A stretch of DNA of 64,000 nt from Naasia lichenicola (GTDB lineage: Bacteria; Actinomycetota; Actinomycetes; Actinomycetales; Microbacteriaceae). The translations under genes and the position numbers were made by a program. Positions 11,778 through 21,557 of the stretch are shown here, piece by piece (the stretch's first letter is position 1; each line of letters starts with the position of its first letter). The stretch spans positions 434,001 through 498,000 of the forward strand of contig NZ_SSSM01000005.1 in assembly GCF_004801885.1 (NCBI RefSeq), given 5' to 3'. Under the pieces are notes generated by a model. It was not told where the DNA came from and made no database searches. It saw only the letters and a program-made list of their open reading frames with translations.

Positions 11778-11929
11778 TGGCGTACCTCTCCGACGACGAG
11801 CTCCGCGACAAGGGCAAGCCCAAGCCGCCGTCCTTCAACCGCGTGGCGATCTGGGTGCTCGTGGGAGCCGTCGGGCTCTACTTCCTGGTCTCGGGCATCA
11901 TCGGCATCATCCAGAACGGCGGGAACTGA
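11777..11929 (+). CDS. Small single-pass membrane protein (50 aa)
   Basis: A 50-residue protein with a hydrophilic N-terminus (MAYLSDDELRDKGKPKPPS) and one transmembrane helix at about 25-45. The ATG overlaps the lysS stop by one base (TGATG), which argues for coupled translation and a real gene. Function unknown; small proteins of this kind are common after lysS in this family, from general recollection. Confidence 0.65.
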
Positions 11930-11986
11930 GCGGTCCGATCCGGGTCCAGCAGGCCCTGCGGCGGGCTGGGCTATCCTTGCCGCATC

Positions 11987-12181
11987 ATGGATGACTTCTG
12001 GAACGCGGTCTGGTCGATCACCCCGACCATCCTCGTCGGCCTGCTGTTCTGGTTCATCATGTGGGTCATCATCCGCGCCGACCGTCACGAGCGCGCCGCC
12101 CTCGCCAAGCTCGAGGCCACCGAGCGCGAGCGCCTCGGGATCTCGACCCCCGTGGCCGCCCCCGGCGATCCCCGCAACTGA
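11987..12181 (+). CDS. Small single-pass membrane protein (64 aa) upstream of clpC
   Basis: A 64-residue protein with one strongly hydrophobic helix at about 8-30 (tryptophan- and phenylalanine-rich), followed by a charged, probably helical cytoplasmic segment with many Glu and Arg. A TATCCT hexamer at 11972-11977 lies 9 nt before the ATG, suggesting its own promoter with a very short leader. Function unknown. Confidence 0.68.
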   Translation: MDDFWNAVWSITPTILVGLLFWFIMWVIIRADRHERAALAKLEATERERLGISTPVAAPGDPRN

Positions 12182-12209
12182 CCCGAAGACCCCGCGCGAC
12201 GCGGCCTAA

Positions 12210-12223
12210 CGCCCACGGCGAAC
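12210..12223 (+). promoter_or_regulatory. ClgR-type operator upstream of clpC
   Basis: CGCCCACGGCG followed by AAC matches the core of the published ClgR consensus of Corynebacterium (CGCYNANRGCG followed by WWS) at every defined position. It lies about 80 bp before the clpC start, where the transcriptional activator ClgR acts on clp genes in Actinobacteria. Confidence 0.6.
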
Positions 12224-12304
12224 AGGAGCGTCAACCCCGAGGGTCCCTGGTTACTCTCTCTGTATCGGCGCCGTCTTCCTGCCCGGCGCCGGGGGAGAGT
12301 GACC

Positions 12305-14809
<2,505 letters not shown>

Positions 14810-14833
14810 GCCGCAACAGCCGAGAAGCACTGA

Positions 14834-14893
14834 CCGAACTGCCCAGTTCTGCCGCTTGGGAAGCCTCCCGAGCAGCAGAACTGGGCAGTTCGG
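14834..14893. terminator. Very long perfect palindrome after clpC
   Basis: CCGAACTGCCCAGTTCTGC (14834-14852) pairs perfectly with 14875-14893 over 19 bp; the 22-nt loop contains a further GGGA/TCCC hairpin. It lies between clpC and the GNAT gene, so it is probably the clpC terminator, although no T-run follows. The arms also contain the self-complementary ends AACTG and CAGTT. Confidence 0.6.
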
Positions 14894-14931
14894 CGTTAAG
14901 GCGCAACAGCGAATGCTGGGAGGATGGGGGA

Positions 14932-15441
14932 GTGCCAGGCAGCTCGTTCCTCGTCCGTCCCGCGCGCACGAGCGATGTCCCGCTGATCCAGGCGCTCGTG
15001 GAGCCGCTCGTCCAGCGACGGATCCTGCTCGGCAAGAACCTGGTCGTCTTCTACGAGGCGATCCAGGAGTTCCTCGTCGCCGAGGCCGATGACGGCTCGC
15101 TCATCGGCTGCGGCGCCCTGCACGTGATGTGGGAGGACCTCGGTGAGGTGCGGACTCTTGCGGTCGCCGACGAGTACCTCCGCAGCGGCGTCGGGCACGC
15201 TCTGCTGGACCGGCTCGAGGAGCAGGCCCTCGCGCTCGGACTCAGCCGCCTGTTCTGCCTCACCTTCGAGACCGACTTCTTCGCTCGTCATGGCTTCACC
15301 CCGATCAGCGAAGAGGTCATCACGGTCGATGTCTACGCCGAGCTCGTGCGGTCATCCGATGAGGGTGTCGCGGAGTTCCTCGATCTGGCTCGTGTGAAGC
15401 CCAACACGCTCGGCAACACCCGGATGCTCAAGCGGCTCTGA
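14932..15441 (+). CDS. N-acetyltransferase, amino-acid (ArgA/Rv2747-like) GNAT
   Basis: GNAT-fold acyltransferase of 169 residues. The order of blocks (VRPARTSDVPLIQALVEPL, LVAEADDGSLIGCGAL, VRTLAVADEYLRSGVGHALL, LFCLTFETDFFARHGF) fits stand-alone amino-acid N-acetyltransferases that acetylate glutamate in actinobacterial arginine synthesis; the acetyl-CoA loop is the RSGVGHAL stretch. The substrate assignment is inferred. The GTG start has GAGGAT 6 nt upstream, so the mRNA may be leaderless. Confidence 0.78.
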   Translation: MPGSSFLVRPARTSDVPLIQALVEPLVQRRILLGKNLVVFYEAIQEFLVAEADDGSLIGCGALHVMWEDLGEVRTLAVADEYLRSGVGHALLDRLEEQALALGLSRLFCLTFETDFFARHGFTPISEEVITVDVYAELVRSSDEGVAEFLDLARVKPNTLGNTRMLKRL

Positions 15442-15506
15442 GCCCTCGCAGTCCGCGCGTCCGCGACTATCCGGTCCGCATTCCGCCGATCGAGCGGATG
15501 GATCCC

Positions 15507-15518
15507 TAGCCTGTCGGC
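15507..15518 (+). promoter_or_regulatory. Leaderless -10 element before the 15519 gene
   Basis: TAGCCT (15507-15512) is followed by exactly 6 nt and then ATG 15519, with no ribosome binding site. Confidence 0.5.
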
Positions 15519-16115
15519 ATGGCGGTGCCCCAGAGGACAGAGCGTGGTGTGCCGCGCAGCGTCTACCGGCGCCGCCGGATCCTGCTGCTGCTCGGCCTGC
15601 TCGCCGCCGCCGTGGTCGTCGCCCTGATCGTCGTCCGTCCTGCGCCTCCGCCGCCTGCTCCGCCGCCACCGGTGGCAGCGCCCGTTGTGGTGCCTGCCCC
15701 CGTCTCCACTGTGCCGGTGCCGTGCACCGCGGACCAGGTGCAGATCACGCCGACAGTCGATGCGTCGGAATACGCAGTCGGCTCACTGCCTCGGCTCTCC
15801 TGGTCGCTGGTGAATGTCAGTGCGGTGCACTGCCTGATCGACATCGGCACTCGCCAGCAGTCCCTGACGGTGTCCGACGACGCAGGTGTCGTCTGGTCGA
15901 CCGTCGGATGCCTGCCCGCGGCCGATCAGACCTACCTGCTGGAACCGGCGGCCTCCGGTGCCCAGCCCGCGATGTCATCGCCGACCGTCTGGAACCGGGA
16001 CTCCGCCGACGGATGCACGTCGAACGGAGATCAGCTGCCGTCGGGGACGTACCAGCTGTCGGCGTCGGTAGGGGGATTCAGCTCCGCCACCGCGGCGAGC
16101 TTCGTGCTCGACTGA
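15519..16115 (+). CDS. Membrane-anchored extracytoplasmic protein, unknown function
   Basis: A 198-residue protein with a basic N-terminus, one transmembrane or signal-anchor helix (about 22-43), a Pro/Ala/Val linker (about 44-68) and a compact C-terminal domain with four cysteines (CTADQV, HCLID, GCLPA, DGCTS) that could form disulfides outside the cell. The domain resembles a beta-sandwich by its alternating pattern, but I do not recognise a family with certainty. It is convergent with radA and its last 85 bp overlap the radA 3' end. Confidence 0.75.
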   Translation: MAVPQRTERGVPRSVYRRRRILLLLGLLAAAVVVALIVVRPAPPPPAPPPPVAAPVVVPAPVSTVPVPCTADQVQITPTVDASEYAVGSLPRLSWSLVNVSAVHCLIDIGTRQQSLTVSDDAGVVWSTVGCLPAADQTYLLEPAASGAQPAMSSPTVWNRDSADGCTSNGDQLPSGTYQLSASVGGFSSATAASFVLD

Positions 16116-17533
16116 CCACGCCCGCCAGCGGCCTTTTTGCCCGACGCAGAGGCGCCCTGGGCCTTCGCGACATCCTGGTGCCGGGCGCGAGCCGCGCCAC
16201 CGGCCATCATCGAGGCGCCGATCGCCTGCAGAAGGTTCGAATGATCGTGGTCGATCACGGTGCCGAAGCCGAGACGCTTCGCCTCGCTGCCGCGCTGGCG
16301 GGCGAGTGACACGGGCCGGATCTCACCGGCGAGACTGAGCTCGCCGAAGGCGACCAGATCGTGGCGGATGGGGACGTCCTCTACGGCCGAGGCCACCGCC
16401 AGTGCGATCGCGAGATCGGCCGCCGGTTCGGAGAGCTTCACACCGCCCACCGTCGAGACGTAGACGTCGAACGGACTGAGGGAGACACCCGCGCGCCGCT
16501 CGAGCACGGCCAGGATCATCGCGACGCGGCTCGACTCGAGGCCCACCGTGACCCGCCTGGGGGAGGGAGTGGTGGACGGGACGACGAGCGCCTGAATCTC
16601 GACGGGCAGGGCGCGCTTGCCCTCCATCGCGACCGTGGCGCAGGTGCCGCTGACGATGGTGGTGCTTCGGCTGAGGAACAGCCCGCTCGGGTCGGGCACC
16701 TCGGAGATGCCCTCGCCGGTCATCTCGAAGCAGCCGACCTCGTCGGTCGGTCCGAAGCGGTTCTTCTGAGCGCGGACGAAGCGCAGGGCGGTCTGACGAT
16801 CGCCGTCGAACGTGCAGACCACATCGACCAGGTGCTCGAGCAGCCGAGGGCCGGCGATGGAGCCGTCTTTCGTCACGTGGCCGACGAGCAGCACCGAGTG
16901 GCCGCGGCTCTTGGCCGCCTTGATGAGGGTGGCCGCGACCTCGCGCACCTGAGCCGGTCCGCCGGCGAGCCCGTCGACCTCGGAGCTCGAGACGGTCTGC
17001 ACCGAGTCGATGATGAGCAGATCGGGTTGCACCGCCTCGACCTGGCCGAGCACGGTGGCGAGATCTGTCTCGGCCCCGAGGTACAGCAGGGGTTCGAGGG
17101 CGCCGGTGCGCTCGGCACGCATGCGCACCTGGCTCACCGACTCCTCCGCGCTCACGTAGAGCACGCGCTGACCGGTGGAAGCAGCCCGGGCGGCGACCTC
17201 GAGCAGCAGCGTCGACTTGCCGACACCGGGTTCGCCCGAGAGCAGGATGGCGGCACCCGGCACGATCCCGCCACCGAGCACCCGGTCGAACTCGTTGATG
17301 CCGCTCGGCCAGTGCACCGCGCTGGTTGTGGCGATGTCGCCGATGGGACGCGCGGCACGGTCAGCGGCGATGCGGACAGGCACCACCGAGCGGAGGATCC
17401 CCGTCTTCTCGGTGACCTCGACGACCGTGCCCCACTGCTGGCACTCCCCACAGCGACCGACCCACTTCGCGGTCTTCCAGTCGCACTCGGTGCACTTGTA
17501 GGGATGCGAGGTGCCTGCGGAGGAGCGTGCCAT
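16031..17533 (-). CDS. radA: DNA repair protein RadA
   Basis: RecA-like ATPase that promotes branch migration in recombinational repair. It has 500 residues: a C4 zinc finger at the N-terminus (CTEC and CGEC), Walker A GEPGVGKST, the RadA-specific KNRFG motif and a Lon-like C-terminal domain. It is about 40-50 residues longer than typical RadA; the extra tail is Gly/Ala/Lys-rich, ends in DSWYVPDGS and overlaps the convergent gene by 85 bp. The start MARSSAG at 17533 is set by TATGGT (17540-17545) 6 nt upstream; a longer frame exists but is not family-like. Confidence 0.93.
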   Translation of the reverse strand: MARSSAGTSHPYKCTECDWKTAKWVGRCGECQQWGTVVEVTEKTGILRSVVPVRIAADRAARPIGDIATTSAVHWPSGINEFDRVLGGGIVPGAAILLSGEPGVGKSTLLLEVAARAASTGQRVLYVSAEESVSQVRMRAERTGALEPLLYLGAETDLATVLGQVEAVQPDLLIIDSVQTVSSSEVDGLAGGPAQVREVAATLIKAAKSRGHSVLLVGHVTKDGSIAGPRLLEHLVDVVCTFDGDRQTALRFVRAQKNRFGPTDEVGCFEMTGEGISEVPDPSGLFLSRSTTIVSGTCATVAMEGKRALPVEIQALVVPSTTPSPRRVTVGLESSRVAMILAVLERRAGVSLSPFDVYVSTVGGVKLSEPAADLAIALAVASAVEDVPIRHDLVAFGELSLAGEIRPVSLARQRGSEAKRLGFGTVIDHDHSNLLQAIGASMMAGGAARARHQDVAKAQGASASGKKAAGGRGQSSTKLAAVAELNPPTDADSWYVPDGS

Positions 17534-17545
17534 GCGGACACCATA
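17534..17545 (-). promoter_or_regulatory. Leaderless -10 element of radA
   Basis: On the minus strand TATGGT (17545-17540) is followed by exactly 6 nt and the ATG at 17533; there is no ribosome binding site. Confidence 0.5.
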
Positions 17546-17664
17546 TGCGGAGGCTCGGACATTCGTTCGAATGCACGCGGCGGTGCTCCAGAACGCATTG
17601 CACCCGCGGAACGGGTGCGTTCGCGATTCGCGGAGCCCGCGCCCGCTCGCGTACACTCGACCCC

Positions 17665-17754
17665 GGTAGCGTGTCCGAGCGGCCTAAGGAGCATGTCTCG
17701 AAAACATGTGTGGGGGCGACTCCACCGTGGGTTCAAATCCCACCGCTACCGCCA
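17665..17754 (+). tRNA. tRNA-Ser (anticodon CGA)
   Basis: The acceptor stem GGTAGCG (17665-17671) pairs with CGCTACC (17744-17750), followed by G and an encoded CCA (17752-17754). The anticodon stem CATGT/ACATG encloses CTCGAAA, giving CGA at 17699-17701. A long variable arm (about 17709-17725) and the T-arm GTGGGTTCAAATCCCAC complete a class II tRNA that reads UCG serine codons. Confidence 0.96.
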
Positions 17755-17756
17755 TC

Positions 17757-17803
17757 GGAAGCCCTCGCGCACTGCGTTTTCACACGGTGCTGCGGGGGCT
17801 TTC
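17757..17803 (+). terminator. Probable terminator after tRNA-Ser
   Basis: Imperfect hairpin: GAAGCCCTCGCGCAC on the left and GTGCTGCGGGGGCTTTC on the right, followed by a CGGCTTTCC stretch. The pairing has small bulges. Confidence 0.45.
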
Positions 17804-17916
17804 GGCTTTCCCTGGCGGCGTCCTCGGCGGCGGCGACACGGTCGCAGGCCTCGTGGTGACCTCGAGATCGGTCCGTCGGATGCGTGTCGATCGTGCTCCA
17901 GAAGCTCCCGCGTCAT

Positions 17917-17969
17917 TTGGCAGACGAATCGTCTGGTACCTTACATAGATCGTTTGGTGGCTGACGATC
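17917..17969 (+). promoter_or_regulatory. Promoter and palindromic operators of the SDR-MarR operon
   Basis: -35 TTGGCA (17917-17922), 18-bp spacer, -10 TTACAT (17941-17946). The spacer contains the near-perfect palindrome CAGACGAATCGTCTG (17921-17935). A second inverted repeat, GATCGT/ACGATC (17948-17953 with 17964-17969), lies over the start region. A third, CCGATC/GATCGG, is further on at 17982-17996. The position fits autorepression by the downstream MarR protein. Confidence 0.6.
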
Positions 17970-18022
17970 GGACACCACCTGCCGATCCGAGATCGGTGGA
18001 AGCGGATGCAGAGGAGCGGAAG

Positions 18023-18775
18023 ATGGCGGCCGAACGGATCGCACTGGTCACGGGAGCGAATCAGGGGGTCGGCTTCCAACTGACCAAGGAGCTCGTCGCC
18101 AACGGCGTCACCGTCCTGCTCGGCTCGCGCAGCCTCGAGCGCGGCGAGGCGGCCGCTCAGGAGATCGGGCCTGGGGCGATCGCCATCCAGCTGGACGTCA
18201 CCGACTCGGCCTCGATCGCCGCCGCGGCGGAGCGGGTCCGCTCGGAATTCGGTCGGCTCGATCTGCTGGTGAACAACGCAGGCATCTCGCACACTGGGGG
18301 ACCGCGGTCATTGGATGATGTCGTTCGGACGGGTCTGGCGAGCACGGCCGATCTCGACGAGGTCAGGGAGATCTGGGAGACGAACGTCTTCGGCGTCCTC
18401 GCCGTGTACCAGGCGATGCTGCCGCTCCTGCGCGAATCATCGGACGCCCGCATCGTGAACGTGTCGAGCGGAGTCGGATCGCTGACCTCGAATTCCGACC
18501 CCTCGTTTGCCTACCGCTCGACGTTCGGCCCGGGCTACGCAGCATCGAAGACGGCGCTCAACGCGATGACCGTGGCCATGATGATCGAGCTCGAGTCGAC
18601 CGACATCAAGGTCAACTTAGTGTCTCCGGCCTTCACCAGCACCGCCCTCAACGGGTACGCGGGCACGGAGTCGTTGGAGGACGGGTCCCGCGAGGTGGTG
18701 CGCGTGGCGCTCCTCGGTCCGGACGGCCCGACTGGAACGTTCACTCGCTGGCCGGCTGCAACGATCCCCTGGTGA
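18023..18775 (+). CDS. Short-chain dehydrogenase/reductase
   Basis: NAD(P)-dependent classical SDR of 250 residues with TGANQGVG cofactor loop near the N-terminus, the NNAG motif and the YAASK catalytic pair. A roughly 30-residue segment after NNAG is longer than usual, as in plant-type carbonyl reductase relatives. The substrate is unknown. ATG 18023 has a GGAGCGGA site upstream. The stop overlaps the GTG of marR, so the pair is one operon controlled from the palindromic promoter at 17917-17969. Confidence 0.88.
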   Translation: MAAERIALVTGANQGVGFQLTKELVANGVTVLLGSRSLERGEAAAQEIGPGAIAIQLDVTDSASIAAAAERVRSEFGRLDLLVNNAGISHTGGPRSLDDVVRTGLASTADLDEVREIWETNVFGVLAVYQAMLPLLRESSDARIVNVSSGVGSLTSNSDPSFAYRSTFGPGYAASKTALNAMTVAMMIELESTDIKVNLVSPAFTSTALNGYAGTESLEDGSREVVRVALLGPDGPTGTFTRWPAATIPW

Positions 18776-19221
18776 CGGATCACCACGACTCGGTCGGGGC
18801 CTGGGTGAAGCGGTACTACTACGCATCCCGAACGATGATCGAGGCGGTCCTGCGCGAGCACGACCTCGGCTCGACGCAGTGGTACGTGCTCTATCACCTC
18901 GCCAATGCCGGTCCCACGATGCAGCGCGACCTGGGCCGCATCCTCAAGATCGAACGAGCCACCCTCAGCGGCGTAGTCACCACCCTCGTCCGCAAGGGCC
19001 TCGTCGACCAGACGCCCGACGCGGTGGACCAGCGGCAGCGAGTCCTGCGGCTCTCGACCGCCGGGGAAGAGCTGTGGAAGGAGCTGCCCGATCCCGTCGC
19101 AGTCGTCCAGGAGATCTCCTTCGAAGGGGCCGACGACGCGGACCTGGCGACCGCGGTGCGCGTTCTTCAGGCGGCCACTCGCAACCTCGAGGCCCATGCC
19201 CCGGGGGTGGAGCGGGAATAG
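18772..19221 (+). CDS. MarR-family transcriptional regulator
   Basis: A 149-residue winged-helix repressor. The winged-helix core spans about 30-100 with MQRDLGRILKIERATLSGV as the recognition helix region and VDQRQRVLRLSTAG as the wing. GTG 18772 overlaps the SDR stop. MarR proteins usually bind palindromes in their own operon promoter; the repeats at 17921-17969 are the obvious candidates. The inducer is unknown, perhaps an aldehyde or quinone handled by the SDR. Confidence 0.88.
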   Translation: MTDHHDSVGAWVKRYYYASRTMIEAVLREHDLGSTQWYVLYHLANAGPTMQRDLGRILKIERATLSGVVTTLVRKGLVDQTPDAVDQRQRVLRLSTAGEELWKELPDPVAVVQEISFEGADDADLATAVRVLQAATRNLEAHAPGVERE

Positions 19222-19226
19222 AGCCC

Positions 19227-21335
19227 TCAGCTCCGCAGCGCGAGCACGAAGGGCAGCACGCCGGGAGCGCCCGCCTGGCGCAGCAGCCGAGATGCGACCG
19301 TGAGAGTCCAGCGGCTGTCGGCGAGGTCGTCGACGAGCAGCACGGGCCCGGTTGCCGACTCCAGCGCGGCCGTCAGTTCACCGCCCACCTGGAACGCCGG
19401 CCAGACCGAGCCGAGACGGTAGGCGCTGTTGCCGGTCTCGCCCGACGCACCGCCCTCGCCGGTGCGATCGAGAGCGCCGAGGATGGGAAGCCTCCCGATC
19501 CGAGCGAGCCCCTGAGCGACGGAGTCGATCAGGACTGGCCGGCTCCGGCTCGGCATCGTCACGATGCCGACCGGCCGCTCTGCCCATCCCCACTGCGAGA
19601 GCACCCGCACACACGCGTCGAGCATCGCCTGCGACACGGGGGCGTCGGTGGCGCCGGGCGAGAAGAGCTCGCGAAGCGGCCCGCCCCAGCCGAGATCGGT
19701 CAGTCGGGCGAGCGCTCGGCCCTCGAGGGCGCGCTCGTTCTGCGGCAGGTTGCCGCGCACCGGCACTCCACGAGAGCTCGCGCCGGTCGGCCACTGAGCG
19801 CGCGGCTCGACGGCGACCCCCACGCGGTCGAGCGAAGCGGAAGCCTCGCGACTCGAATTCTCGGGCACGTCCGTGGGGTACCAGACTCCCGCGCATCGAT
19901 CGCAGCGCCCGCAGTCGGTCGCGGTCGGATCGTCGAGGGTGCGCTGCAGGAACGCCATCCGGCATCCGTCGGTGGTCTCGAAGTCGAGCATGCTCTGCTG
20001 CTCGGTGGTGCGGGCCTGGGCGATGCGCTCGTAGCGCTCGCGGTCGTAGGTCCACGGAACGCCGGTCGACACCCAGCCGCCGCGCACGCGCCGGACCGCT
20101 CCATCGACGTCGAGCACCTTGAGCAGCAGCTCGAGGCGCGAGCGTCGGATGTCGACGAGCGCCTCGAGGGCGGGTGTGGAGAGAGGATCGTCGCCGAGCC
20201 GGTGGAGCACGGCCGCAGCACGCTCCTCGGTCGGCATCGCGGCGGTGGCGAAGTACTGCCAGATGGCGGGATCCTCTGGACCGGGGAGCAGCAGGACGTC
20301 GGCGTTCTCGGTGGCCCGGCCGGCGCGGCCGACCTGCTGGTAGTAGGCGACGGGGGAGCTGGGCGCGCCGAGATGGAGCACGAATCCGAGGTCGGGCTTG
20401 TCGAAGCCCATCCCGAGTGCGCTCGTGGCGACGAGCGCCTTCACCCTGTTCTGTTTGAGGAGCTCCTCGGCCTGCTCGCGCTGCTCGGGATCCGTCTGAC
20501 CGGTATAGGCGAGCACCTCGTGCCCCGCCTCGCGCAGGAGCCTGGCGGTGTCCTCTGCGGCCGAGACGGTGAGCGAGTAGATGATGCCGCTGCCCGGCAG
20601 CTCTCCGATGTGCGCCATCAGCCAGCCCAACCGGGCCGCCGCGTCGGGCAGCCGCAGCACGCCGAGACGGAGCGAGCTGCGGGCCAGCGGACCGCGGATC
20701 GTCAGGACGTCTCCGGCGGCAGGACCCGCGGCGCCGAGCTGCTCGGCGACGTCCTCGACGACTCGGCTGTTCGCGGTCGCGGTGGTGGCGAGGACAGGGA
20801 CGGTGGACGGTATGCGCTCGATGAGCTCGCGAAGTCGCCGGTAGTCGGGTCGGAAGTCGTGCCCCCAGTCGGAGATGCAGTGCGCCTCGTCGACGACCAC
20901 CAAGCCAGTGCGCGCGACGAGCTCGGGCAGCTGCTCATCGCGGAACGTCGGATTGTTCAACCGCTCGGGCGACACGAGCAGCACGTCGACCTCGTCGCGC
21001 GCGATCTGCTCGCGGACCTCGCCCCACTCGTGCGCGTTGGCGGAGTTGATGGCGACCGCCCGGACGCCTGCCCGCGCCGCGGCGGCGACCTGGTCGCGCA
21101 TCAGCGCCAGCAGCGGGGAGACCAGCAGCGTCGGGCCGGCACCGCGGTCACGGAGCAGGCGGGTCGCGACGAAGTAGACGGCGGACTTCCCCCATCCGGT
21201 GCGCTGAACGACGAGCGCGCGGCGCGCATCGTCGACGAGCGCGGAGATCGCCTCGAACTGACCGTCATGGAACACCGCGTCGGGACGACCGACCAGCTCG
21301 CGGAGGGCGGTTTCAGCGGCGACTCGGGTGTCCAT
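19227..21335 (-). CDS. RecQ-like ATP-dependent DNA helicase with PRTase-like C-terminus
   Basis: Superfamily 2 helicase of 702 residues. RecA domain 1 has QRTGWGKSAVY (variant Walker A), LLVSPLLALMRDQ and VVDEAHCISDWGHDFRP; domain 2 has ALGMGFDKPDLG and the VGRAGR motif. A cysteine cluster (DCGRCDRC) suggests the RecQ zinc subdomain. No HRDC domain is visible. Instead the last 100 residues contain VLLVDDLADSRWTLT, which resembles the PRPP loop of phosphoribosyltransferases. The start is set by cat 21333-21335 with CAGTCT 6 nt upstream. It converges on marR with a 5-bp gap. Confidence 0.85.
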   Translation of the reverse strand: MDTRVAAETALRELVGRPDAVFHDGQFEAISALVDDARRALVVQRTGWGKSAVYFVATRLLRDRGAGPTLLVSPLLALMRDQVAAAARAGVRAVAINSANAHEWGEVREQIARDEVDVLLVSPERLNNPTFRDEQLPELVARTGLVVVDEAHCISDWGHDFRPDYRRLRELIERIPSTVPVLATTATANSRVVEDVAEQLGAAGPAAGDVLTIRGPLARSSLRLGVLRLPDAAARLGWLMAHIGELPGSGIIYSLTVSAAEDTARLLREAGHEVLAYTGQTDPEQREQAEELLKQNRVKALVATSALGMGFDKPDLGFVLHLGAPSSPVAYYQQVGRAGRATENADVLLLPGPEDPAIWQYFATAAMPTEERAAAVLHRLGDDPLSTPALEALVDIRRSRLELLLKVLDVDGAVRRVRGGWVSTGVPWTYDRERYERIAQARTTEQQSMLDFETTDGCRMAFLQRTLDDPTATDCGRCDRCAGVWYPTDVPENSSREASASLDRVGVAVEPRAQWPTGASSRGVPVRGNLPQNERALEGRALARLTDLGWGGPLRELFSPGATDAPVSQAMLDACVRVLSQWGWAERPVGIVTMPSRSRPVLIDSVAQGLARIGRLPILGALDRTGEGGASGETGNSAYRLGSVWPAFQVGGELTAALESATGPVLLVDDLADSRWTLTVASRLLRQAGAPGVLPFVLALRS

Positions 21336-21383
21336 CCGCCCAGACTGTCAGGCCCGTCCGACACCCAGGTCGCCCAGCGCCTT

Positions 21384-21550
21384 CAGCCGATCGTGGCGAG
21401 AGCTGCTCGGCCACCTTTCCTCCCTACGGCACGGGAAGGAAACCTGGCCGACGGGAGGAAAGGTGGCCGCGGAAGGAGAAAAGGTGGCCGACGAGAGGAA
21501 ACCTGGCCGCGCGCGGGAGAGGGGCGGAGGTGCGGGCAGCCGATCGTGGC
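21384..21550. repeat. Tandem ~20-bp repeats inside a pair of direct repeats
   Basis: Four imperfect copies of a GGRAGGAAANSTGGCCG-like unit end at 21450, 21469, 21490 and 21509 (spacing 19, 21, 19). An inverted copy, CGGCCACCTTTCCTCC, lies at 21408-21423 and is a perfect complement of the second unit. The block is flanked by direct 14-bp repeats CAGCCGATCGTGGC at 21384-21397 and 21537-21550. It occupies the space between recQ and the lacI gene. Spacers are absent, so it is not CRISPR. Confidence 0.6.
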
Positions 21551-21557
21551 CGAGCGC

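Noticed and set aside
21434-21509. CRISPR-like array
   Set aside because: Units are directly adjacent with 19-21-bp period and no unique spacers; no cas genes nearby.
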